This document shows, in pieces, positions 1 to 5,867 of a DNA stretch of 5,867 nt. Under the pieces are notes generated by a model. That model saw nothing but the letters and a program-made list of their open reading frames with translations, did not search any database and was not told the DNA's origin. Where the stretch lies: NCBI GenBank assembly GCA_003229495.1, contig QIEB01000593.1:1-5867 (forward strand), read 5' to 3'. Source of the DNA: Flammeovirgaceae bacterium. Lineage in GTDB: Bacteria; Bacteroidota; Bacteroidia; Cytophagales; Cyclobacteriaceae. A program made the translations under genes and the position numbers. Within the stretch, counting starts at the first letter, position 1. Every line of letters begins with the position of its first letter.

Positions 1-1
1 C

Positions 2-562
2 GGATTTAATTTATGTATGACCGGCAACAATCTTGACGATCATTTGGGAAATGGCGTGGTGATTGAAAACACCTATGGGTCTATCGTGACAGGAAATATG
101 ATCGAAGAATGCGCGGGCACAGCGGTTATTCTCGACAAGGATTGCTACGGAATCACCATCAGTGCCAACGTAATTGCACATAACGTTTCCGGAGGGGTTG
201 ATCTTCGCGATGCTCATGGGTGCGCCATTAGCGCTAACACGTTTACTATAATGGGAAAAGATGCACTGGTTATCGGCCCAAAAAGTGGAAGAATTACCGT
301 TTCAGGCAATAATTTTTCCGATAGCTATATTGGGGATGGTAAAACCAAACGTATTGATGATTTAAACGCCGGAGGGATTGTTTTTGAAGGCACTTCGGAT
401 ATATGCGTTGTGGGAAATCTGTTCTCATCCGTCCGTCCTAAGGCCTTGGTACTCAAAGGTCAACCAAGCGAACGTGTTATCTTTTCAGGGAATGTTATTA
501 CTGATGCGCAAAGCGATCAGGGGAATCTGAAAAATTCCATGGTAGAAAATAACTTGAATTAA
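2..562 (+). CDS. Right-handed parallel beta-helix protein, C-terminal part (5'-truncated by window edge)
   Basis: The reading frame is open from base 2 (G-F-N-L-C before the first Met at 17) to TAA at 560-562, so the true start lies upstream and the Met at 17 is internal. The visible 186 residues are built from a recurring (S/T/V/I)-(G/A)-N-x-(F/I/L/V) turn. Numbered from the Met at 17, the Asn falls at 4, 27, 51, 74, 98, 134 and 159. The spacing of 23-25 residues is that of one coil of a pectate-lyase/NosD-type beta-helix; the single 36-residue interval carries an insertion (about residues 105-120). Such solenoids occur in polysaccharide lyases, epimerases and glycan-binding proteins, mostly as extracellular or periplasmic proteins. 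The catalytic residues and any signal peptide would be upstream, so the activity cannot be assigned. The esterase gene follows after 10 bases, implying co-transcription. The beta-helix fold is well supported; the enzyme class is unknown. Confidence 0.85.
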   Translation, partial: GFNLCMTGNNLDDHLGNGVVIENTYGSIVTGNMIEECAGTAVILDKDCYGITISANVIAHNVSGGVDLRDAHGCAISANTFTIMGKDALVIGPKSGRITVSGNNFSDSYIGDGKTKRIDDLNAGGIVFEGTSDICVVGNLFSSVRPKALVLKGQPSERVIFSGNVITDAQSDQGNLKNSMVENNLN

Positions 563-575
563 ACCCATAGTATTG
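555..575 (+). other. Start-deciding region of the esterase gene: non-ATG start
   Basis: In the esterase frame an in-frame TGA lies at 555-557, so translation must begin between 558 and the signal-peptide codons. The only candidate initiators are ATT 558, ATA 567 and TTG 573, with no ATG or GTG. TTG 573 is the most plausible and gives an N-terminus of M-R-P-P-F-K before the hydrophobic stretch. There is no convincing Shine-Dalgarno sequence. A start at ATT 558 would overlap the upstream TAA and add five residues. The choice of TTG is an inference. Confidence 0.6.
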
Positions 576-1793
576 AGACCACCTTTTAAACATATTTTGT
601 ACTTATTTTTCCTGCCAACTATCGCGGTGCATAGTTTGTTGGTCTCATGCACTGGAGAAAGTTCAAAAACTGAAAAATCAGTTGAAATAGAAAAATCCAA
701 ATCCGGTCAAATCTATCAATGGTCAGAAGTTGAAGGCAAAGATTTTCTCCGGCAAACACGCCAGTACATTACCACTCCTGAGGCCTGGAAGAGGCGGGCA
801 AACCAAATTCGCACTCAAATTTTACAGGCCACTGATCTGGATCCGTTTCCTGAAAAATGCCCACTTAACCCAATCTTTGGTAAGAAGCGCATATTTGATG
901 GGTATAAGGTTGAGAACGTGGCATTTGAAAGCCTCCCTGGCGTTTATGTTACAGGTAGTTTATATAGTCCGACTGAGGTGAAAGCTATGCCTCCCGGGAT
1001 ATTGAGTCCACATGGACATTGGCCTAAAATAGATGATTATGGACGATATCGCCCGGATGTGCAAAAACGGTGCGCTGCCATGGCACGTATGGGAGCGGTT
1101 GTTTTCTCCTACGATATGGTTGGATATGGACAGCTGGCTGAATTGGGATGGCAGCATGAACATCCCGAGACCATGAAATTGCAAATCTGGAATGGCATTC
1201 GCGCGATTGATTTCCTGCTTTCATTGGGTGTCAATCCTCAGCAGATAGCCTGTACCGGTGCTTCAGGTGGAGGAACACAAACTTTCCAAATTGCCGCTGT
1301 CGATCCCCGGATTTCTGTTTCAGTTCCTGTGGTAATGGTGTCATATCGTCATTTTGGAGGGTGTGTCTGCGAATTAGGCATGCCCATTCATGAAAATAAA
1401 GACTTCAAAACCAATAATGTTGAGATTGCTGCATGTATAGCGCCTAATCCTTTGCTATTGGTTTCTGTTGGCACTGACGCAACCGAAAGTACACCTGAGG
1501 TTGAATATCCGTTTATCAAGTACATTTATGGATTATTTGGTGCATCAGGAATGGTGGAAAATGCACATCTTCCCAACGATCAACATGGTTATGACTATAA
1601 TAAAAGGGCTGCTGTTTATCCGTTTCTAGCCAAACATCTGAGCCTTGATCTCTCCAAAGCAATGGATCCGGATGGAACACTTAATGAACAGGGGATTGTC
1701 ATAGAGAAAATTGAAGACCTTTACACATTTGATGAAAACAACCCGTTTCCAGACAATATTGTAAGGAATAATAATGACATTGTTTGGGAATGA
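573..1793 (+). CDS. Alpha/beta-hydrolase lipoprotein, acetylxylan-esterase-like (Abhydrolase_7 / AXE1-like)
   Basis: This is a 406-residue serine hydrolase of the type often annotated as acetylxylan esterase or prolyl-oligopeptidase-like hydrolase. It probably removes an ester-linked group (for example acetyl) from a glycan, but the substrate is inferred only from family and neighbours. Residues 1-26 form a lipoprotein signal peptide: basic start, hydrophobic stretch 8-24, and lipobox LVSC with Cys26. A Ser/Lys/Glu-rich linker (27-45) leads to a helical N-terminal region (about 50-110) and then the hydrolase core. Visible motifs are HGHW (147-150, near the expected oxyanion region), the nucleophile elbow GASGG with Ser231, a GGCVCE motif (262-267) typical of this subfamily, a probable acid Asp302 in SVGTDAT, and catalytic His338 in NDQHGYD. 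The triad is therefore complete. The start is taken as TTG 573 because no in-frame ATG exists upstream of the signal peptide. The next gene follows after 21 bases. Confidence 0.87.
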   Translation: MRPPFKHILYLFFLPTIAVHSLLVSCTGESSKTEKSVEIEKSKSGQIYQWSEVEGKDFLRQTRQYITTPEAWKRRANQIRTQILQATDLDPFPEKCPLNPIFGKKRIFDGYKVENVAFESLPGVYVTGSLYSPTEVKAMPPGILSPHGHWPKIDDYGRYRPDVQKRCAAMARMGAVVFSYDMVGYGQLAELGWQHEHPETMKLQIWNGIRAIDFLLSLGVNPQQIACTGASGGGTQTFQIAAVDPRISVSVPVVMVSYRHFGGCVCELGMPIHENKDFKTNNVEIAACIAPNPLLLVSVGTDATESTPEVEYPFIKYIYGLFGASGMVENAHLPNDQHGYDYNKRAAVYPFLAKHLSLDLSKAMDPDGTLNEQGIVIEKIEDLYTFDENNPFPDNIVRNNNDIVWE

Positions 1794-1814
1794 ATTTCCA
1801 CAATTACTGTTTAT

Positions 1815-3869
1815 ATGAAAAATGTAATCATTTCCATTCTAATAACTGCTATTTTAACAGGGTGCCACCTGCCTTCCAATCAATTTACAGAGTTACTGCT
1901 ATTTGATGATTTTAGTTCAATCCGGCGTGGCCCTTATTCTGTTGAAGTAGGCGCTCATACCGAATATCATTATGTACATATGGCAGCTCCTCCATCTCAA
2001 TGGGCTGTTTCAACGTTTACCTGGGATTCAGATTTTCAACGCGCCTGGCATGTTCGGCAGGAAGGGGATGACCGACAAATGATCCAGGTATTAAAAAACC
2101 AGCCAAATAAACATACACATCCCATGTTAGTTGCCGGTGAACAGGATTGGGAAGATTATACCGTGAAAGTGCAGTTTACTCCTGAGTCAAAGGACTTACA
2201 GAGTGGAATAGTATTTCGGTATCGCAATGACCGATGTTATTATTTTGCGGGTGTCCTGGGAGATTCCATGATCATGAAAATGGTTAAACATGCCACCGCA
2301 TTCCATAAACCATACGAAGAGATATTAGGGTCAACATATTTAAAATGGGACGAAAATGAATTGCTGACCATGCAGATTAAAGTACAAGATTCCCATATAT
2401 CATTCAGTATCAAGGATGTAACGATTCTAGCCGAGGACAGCACATACTCAGATGGCAAAATTGGGCTGATGGCAGATGTGCCTACCAAATACCATCTTGT
2501 ACAAGTCAAAACATCTATCGAAGAAATTGAAAGGATCAAAATATCCAGAGAGAAATACGCCCATGAACTGAATGAAATACAGGCATCGGTACCGAAGATG
2601 AAGCCCTGGAAAAAGATCAACACACCAAAGTTTGGGGTAGGCCGAAACCTGCGTTTTGGCGATTTGAATAATGACGGACAGATAGACGTTCTGATCGGAC
2701 AGGTTATGAATCATGGGCCACAAGACCGAAATAGTGAGTTAAGTTGCTTGACTGCCATGACTTTTGATGGTGAAATACTATGGCAGTCAGGAACTCCCGA
2801 CAAATGGAAAAACCACCTGACGAGTGATGTTGCTTTCCAAATTCATGATTTAGATAACGATGGAAAAACTGAAGTAGTTTATACTATGAACAGGGAAATT
2901 ATTGTTGCAGATGGGGCCACCGGACAAATTAAATATAAAAAATCTACACCTGTAGTTACCGACCAGGAGCTTATCAGTCCTGCCACACACAACAGATTCG
3001 GCAATATATTGGGTGATTGTCTTTATTTCTGTGACTTACGTGGAACGGGATATGATCAGGATATCATTATCAAAGACAGGTATGAACGGGTTTGGGCAAT
3101 GGATGATCAATTAAATATACTTTGGTACAGAAATCTGAACACCGGTCACTATCCTTTTGCATATGATGTAGACCAGGATGGGAAAGATGAACTCCTGGTT
3201 GGTTATACCCTGTTGGATGATGATGGAAGTACTATCTGGACCTTAGAAAATGAATTGGAAGATCATGCGGATGGAGTTGCTATGGTAAAATACTTTGAGG
3301 ATGCAGACCCGGTTTTCATGTGTGCCGCCAGTGATGAAGGAGTATTTTTTGCAAATATGGAGGGTGAAATTATAAAACATCATTATATAGGTCACGGCCA
3401 GAATCCTGCGGTCGCCAATTTCAGAGATGATTTACCCGGACTCGAAACTGTTTCCATAAATTTCTGGGGAAACCAGGGCATCATACACTATTATGACGCC
3501 AGTGGGGATATTTATCATGATTTTGAACCTAACCAGTACGGGAGCATGTGCTTGCCATTAAACTGGACAGGAAAATCCGAAGAGTATTTTATTCACAATC
3601 CTAATGTTGACGAAGGAGGTGTATTTGACGGCTGGGGTAGGAAAGTATTAGAATTTCCAGATGACGGACACCCGGACATGTGTAATGCCGTTCTGGACAT
3701 TACCGGTGACAGCCGGGATGAAATTGTAGTTTGGGACCCCAATTCGATATGGGTTTATACACAGGAAGACAATCCTCAACCTGGAAAACTTTACAAGCCT
3801 GTACGAAATAAACTTTATAACTATTCTAACTACCAGGCCACCGTTTCACTACCAGGATGGAATAAATAA
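1815..3869 (+). CDS. Lipoprotein with LamG/DUF1080-like jelly-roll and FG-GAP-type beta-propeller; rhamnogalacturonan-lyase-like, activity unproven
   Basis: This 684-residue exported protein starts at ATG 1815. Residues 1-17 are a lipoprotein signal peptide with lipobox LTGC (Cys17). About 25-235 looks like a concanavalin-A/LamG or DUF1080 jelly-roll: LLLFDDF near 27-33, DWEDYTVKVQF 111-121, GIVFRYRNDRCYYF 131-144, and a closing DGKIGLMAD 213-221. A charged helical linker (about 235-260) joins it to a beta-propeller with Asp-rich, calcium-loop-like repeats: DLNNDGQID 283-291, DLDNDGKTE 345-353, DLRGTGYDQD 407-416, DVDQDGKDE 451-459 and DITGDSRDE 628-636. The last third has conserved-looking segments: GHGQ at 526-529, FRDD 536-539, NFWGN 549-553, NVDEGG 597-602 and PDDGHPD 615-621. 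Similar proteins are usually annotated as FG-GAP/VCBS-repeat or rhamnogalacturonan-lyase-like (PL11-type propellers). Whether it cleaves or only binds polysaccharide cannot be told. The ceramidase-like gene starts 15 bases downstream. Confidence 0.82.
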   Translation: MKNVIISILITAILTGCHLPSNQFTELLLFDDFSSIRRGPYSVEVGAHTEYHYVHMAAPPSQWAVSTFTWDSDFQRAWHVRQEGDDRQMIQVLKNQPNKHTHPMLVAGEQDWEDYTVKVQFTPESKDLQSGIVFRYRNDRCYYFAGVLGDSMIMKMVKHATAFHKPYEEILGSTYLKWDENELLTMQIKVQDSHISFSIKDVTILAEDSTYSDGKIGLMADVPTKYHLVQVKTSIEEIERIKISREKYAHELNEIQASVPKMKPWKKINTPKFGVGRNLRFGDLNNDGQIDVLIGQVMNHGPQDRNSELSCLTAMTFDGEILWQSGTPDKWKNHLTSDVAFQIHDLDNDGKTEVVYTMNREIIVADGATGQIKYKKSTPVVTDQELISPATHNRFGNILGDCLYFCDLRGTGYDQDIIIKDRYERVWAMDDQLNILWYRNLNTGHYPFAYDVDQDGKDELLVGYTLLDDDGSTIWTLENELEDHADGVAMVKYFEDADPVFMCAASDEGVFFANMEGEIIKHHYIGHGQNPAVANFRDDLPGLETVSINFWGNQGIIHYYDASGDIYHDFEPNQYGSMCLPLNWTGKSEEYFIHNPNVDEGGVFDGWGRKVLEFPDDGHPDMCNAVLDITGDSRDEIVVWDPNSIWVYTQEDNPQPGKLYKPVRNKLYNYSNYQATVSLPGWNK

Positions 3870-3884
3870 ACCAAAAATAAAATA

Positions 3885-5360
3885 ATGAGAAAGAGACTAA
3901 TTTTTACACTGCTCTGGGGATCCATGTTCACCAGCATCTATGCATCTGATATATACATTGGTGCTTCCACAGTTGATATTACACCGCGCCTTCCGGTTGC
4001 CCTTATGGGCCAGTTCCATTTACGAATCGCTAATGAAATTGCTACCCCGCTTTCAGCCAATGTAATTGTGATTGAATCAAAGGAACAGAAAGCAGGAGTT
4101 GACACAGTTGTTTTTGTTTCATGTGACCTGGTATATATTCCCTCGCAAATATTGGCGCTGGTTCGTGAGAAAGTAAGTAAGCTATTGCCGGGCTTCAGTG
4201 TTGATAAAATTATTATCAGCGCTACCCATACGCATACTTCGCCGGTATTAACAGACTCAACCGACAAGCCTGCTTTTTTATATAAAATACCTACCCAGGG
4301 AGTAACCCAGGTAAATGAATATAGGGATTTCTTGGTAGACCGGATTGCCAGTGGGATTGTAAATGCTTGGGAGAAAAGGGCCAAGGGTAGTGTTACCTGG
4401 GGGCTAAGACGTGCATCGATTCCATACAATAGAAGAGTGGTGTACGCTGATGGAGAAGCAAAGATGTACGGCAGTGCCAACGATCCAAATTTTATGAAGA
4501 TTGAAGGTTATGAGGACCACGATATTCATTGCTTGATTTTCTGGAATAATACAGGAGATTTAATAGCCATGAGTATTGATGTTGCATGCCCGGCACAGGA
4601 AGTAGAAGGTGATATTAGGGTGGATGCTGATTATTGGCACCCTGTAAGAGAAAAATTAAAAGAAATATATGGAGAACAACTGGTGGTAGCTGGTTGGATA
4701 GGAGCAGCGGGAGATCAATCACCACATCCCATATATCGAAAAGGGGCATTGAAAAGAATGGAAGAATTGAGTGGAGTGAGTCGAATGGAAGATATTTCAC
4801 AACGTATAGTGGAGTCTGTAGAAAAATCATATGCCATAGTCAAGGGTGATCGATATCAAAACCCTGTTATGATGCACAGGTCAGAGGTTATAGAATTACC
4901 AATGAGAGTGGTTACTGTTGAGGAATACTTAGAATCAAAAAGAATTTCTAAAGCTGCTGCTGCAGAAATAGCCAGAAACCCGGGAAAAGCAGATCAATTA
5001 CATGCCAGGATGACTTGGTATGGTGATATAGTAAGAAGATATCAAGAACAAAAAGTGAACCCTAATCCTCAATATAAGACGGAGATACATATAATACGCC
5101 TGGGGGATGTAGCTATTTGTACCAACCAATTTGAATTGTTTACCGACTATGGAATACGAATTCAGGCACAAAGTAAGGCTTTACAAACATTTGTAATTCA
5201 ATTGGCAGGTCCGGGCACCTACCTGCCCACAAGAGATGCGGTTCGCGGGGGTGGATATAGCGCAGTTTGCCAGAGTAATCTGGTAGGGCCGGATGGGGGG
5301 GATATATTAGTGGATGCAACCCTGGAACTAATTAATTCAATGTGGGATGGCGAAGAATGA
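3885..5360 (+). CDS. Secreted neutral/alkaline ceramidase-like metallohydrolase (PF04734-type N-terminal domain)
   Basis: Characterised family members are zinc amidases that hydrolyse the N-acyl bond of ceramide outside the cell or in the periplasm. Start is ATG 3885 after an A-rich leader. Residues 1-20 look like a type I signal peptide, with likely cleavage after SIYA. IGASTVDITP (25-34) is the usual N-terminal family motif, and SATHTHTSP (112-120) carries the zinc-site histidines 115/117. AAGDQSP (274-280) matches the GDxSP active-site motif, where neutral ceramidases have the catalytic serine (here Ser279). Glu417 in FELF and Tyr446 in TYLPT are candidates for the other zinc ligands. The segment where classical members have a further zinc His reads DVACPAQE (232-239), with Cys-Pro instead. 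At 491 residues the protein lacks the C-terminal immunoglobulin-like domain of the classical enzymes (about 650 residues or more). It may therefore act on a different amide or ester. Its 3' end overlaps the next gene by 14 bases, indicating translational coupling. Confidence 0.85.
   Translation: MRKRLIFTLLWGSMFTSIYASDIYIGASTVDITPRLPVALMGQFHLRIANEIATPLSANVIVIESKEQKAGVDTVVFVSCDLVYIPSQILALVREKVSKLLPGFSVDKIIISATHTHTSPVLTDSTDKPAFLYKIPTQGVTQVNEYRDFLVDRIASGIVNAWEKRAKGSVTWGLRRASIPYNRRVVYADGEAKMYGSANDPNFMKIEGYEDHDIHCLIFWNNTGDLIAMSIDVACPAQEVEGDIRVDADYWHPVREKLKEIYGEQLVVAGWIGAAGDQSPHPIYRKGALKRMEELSGVSRMEDISQRIVESVEKSYAIVKGDRYQNPVMMHRSEVIELPMRVVTVEEYLESKRISKAAAAEIARNPGKADQLHARMTWYGDIVRRYQEQKVNPNPQYKTEIHIIRLGDVAICTNQFELFTDYGIRIQAQSKALQTFVIQLAGPGTYLPTRDAVRGGGYSAVCQSNLVGPDGGDILVDATLELINSMWDGEE
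5347..5360 (+). other. 14-base overlap coupling the ceramidase-like and dehydrogenase-like genes
   Basis: The ceramidase-like frame ends at TGA 5358-5360, while the dehydrogenase-like frame begins at ATG 5347-5349 in another frame. A second ATG at 5357 overlaps the stop as ATGA, but its frame closes after ten codons at a TAA, so it is not the start. With no clear ribosome-binding site upstream, re-initiation by ribosomes finishing the upstream gene is the likely mode (inference). Confidence 0.7.
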
Positions 5361-5867
5361 AAGTCTCATCCCGGGACTATTATTATTAATTCTAACAGGG
5401 GCCCTACTTACCTGTAATGACCACAATAGTATTCGATATGAGAATGGAGCGGTTTCGCCCGAGCATGGGGTAAGCACCTATGAAGTAGCCGCGGGATATC
5501 AGATAGAATTGATAGCAAGCGAGCCTTTGATCGCTGATCCCGTGGATATGGAAATAGATGAATACGGTAATATGTATGTGGTAGAAATGTCGGGGTATCC
5601 ATTAGATAATAGTCACACCGGCAAAATAAAATTGTTGAAGGACAAAGATGGAGATGGTGCCATGGATGAGCAAATTTTATTTGCGGATAATTTGATGTTT
5701 CCCAATGGAATTCTGAGGTGGAAAAAAGGTGTTTTGATCACGGATGCTCCATATGTGATATACTTGGAAGATAGTGATGGAGATGGCCAGGCGGATGTAA
5801 GGGATACCTTGTTGACCGGTTTTTCATTATCTAATCCTCATGTGAACGTGAATAATCCCCTATACGG
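5347..5867 (+). CDS. PVC-type putative membrane-bound dehydrogenase lipoprotein, N-terminal part (3'-truncated by window edge)
   Basis: An open frame runs from ATG 5347 to the window end (173 codons visible). An in-frame TAA at 5329-5331 makes this the only usable ATG ahead of the signal peptide. Residues 11-22 are a Leu-rich hydrophobic stretch ending in LLTC (Cys23), a probable though slightly atypical lipobox (Thr at -1). ADPVDMEIDEYGNMYVVEM (63-81) and GYPLD begin a six-bladed propeller of the sugar/sorbosone-dehydrogenase type, in the style of the TIGR02604 'putative membrane-bound dehydrogenase' domain. Two Asp-rich calcium-type loops follow: DKDGDG 99-104 and DSDGDGQAD 142-150, each ahead of a blade strand (ILFADNLMFPNG, TLLTGF). 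Full-length relatives often continue into a helical region and a c-type cytochrome with a CxxCH haem motif, which would lie beyond this window. It is a probable exported oxidoreductase with unknown substrate. The family call is good; the activity is inferred. Confidence 0.82.
   Translation, partial: MAKNESLIPGLLLLILTGALLTCNDHNSIRYENGAVSPEHGVSTYEVAAGYQIELIASEPLIADPVDMEIDEYGNMYVVEMSGYPLDNSHTGKIKLLKDKDGDGAMDEQILFADNLMFPNGILRWKKGVLITDAPYVIYLEDSDGDGQADVRDTLLTGFSLSNPHVNVNNPLY

Larger units (their letters stand above)
2..5867 (+). other. Predicted single transcription unit (interior of an operon)
   Basis: Five same-strand genes are separated by 10, 21 and 15 bases and one 14-base overlap. None of the gaps can hold a promoter plus leader or a hairpin terminator. 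Every gene with a visible N-terminus has an export signal, which supports a shared extracytoplasmic role. The operon start and end are both outside the window. Confidence 0.75.

Noticed and set aside
11..217. Minus-strand 68-codon open frame at the left edge
   Set aside because: It is antisense to the periodic beta-helix coding sequence and has no supporting motif.
2240..2623. Minus-strand 127-codon open frame
   Set aside because: It is antisense to the jelly-roll region of the propeller lipoprotein. Its product is a hydrophobic shadow with no family features.
3938..4480. Minus-strand 180-codon open frame
   Set aside because: It lies entirely antisense to the ceramidase-like gene, whose motifs THTHTSP and VDITP are unmistakable. 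The antisense translation shows no recognisable domain and no start context.
4634..4849. Plus-strand 71-codon open frame within the ceramidase-like gene
   Set aside because: It is an out-of-frame shadow rich in Arg/Lys/Ser arising from the purine-rich coding strand, with no separate start signal.
5295..5301. Run of seven G as a possible phase-variation tract
   Set aside because: It encodes in-frame Gly-Gly-Asp of a GPDGGD segment near the C-terminus. Seven bases is short, and one run without promoter or multi-allele evidence does not support switching.
5357..5388. ATGA start/stop overlap as the start of the last gene
   Set aside because: This ATG frame reads M-K-V-S-S-R-D-Y-Y-Y and then TAA at 5387-5389. 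The true frame begins at ATG 5347 and stays open to the window end.

Overview
The window is almost wall-to-wall coding sequence, all on the + strand. It holds five genes, and both end genes run off the window. In order they are: the C-terminal part of a right-handed parallel beta-helix protein (2-562); an alpha/beta-hydrolase lipoprotein of the acetylxylan-esterase-like type (573-1793); a large lipoprotein joining a LamG/DUF1080-like jelly-roll to an FG-GAP-type beta-propeller (1815-3869); a secreted neutral-ceramidase-like metallohydrolase (3885-5360); and the N-terminal part of a PVC-type 'putative membrane-bound dehydrogenase' lipoprotein (5347 to the window end).

Layout: the gaps are 10, 21 and 15 bases, and the last two genes overlap by 14 bases. 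No promoter, terminator, RNA gene, CRISPR array or mobile element is visible, and no stretch over 300 bases lacks a gene. The window therefore looks like the interior of one operon whose promoter lies upstream and whose end lies downstream.

Organism: the DNA is moderately AT-rich by eye, and starts lack a clear Shine-Dalgarno sequence, with A/T-rich leaders instead. Short lipoprotein signal peptides ending in LVSC, LTGC and LLTC are frequent. This fits Bacteroidota best. The families themselves are also very common in Planctomycetota, Verrucomicrobiota and Lentisphaerota, so a PVC-group source or exchange with that group cannot be excluded.

How the genes may work together (inference): all four genes with a visible N-terminus encode exported proteins, three of them probable lipoproteins. 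A beta-helix protein, a carbohydrate-esterase-like hydrolase, a propeller protein resembling those annotated as rhamnogalacturonan-lyase-like, and a sugar-dehydrogenase-like propeller together suggest a surface or periplasmic pathway for a complex glycan or glycoconjugate. The ceramidase-like amidase/esterase is the least expected member. It may remove acyl groups from the same substrate rather than cleave ceramide. No SusC/SusD pair, regulator or classical glycoside hydrolase is in the window, so the substrate cannot be named.
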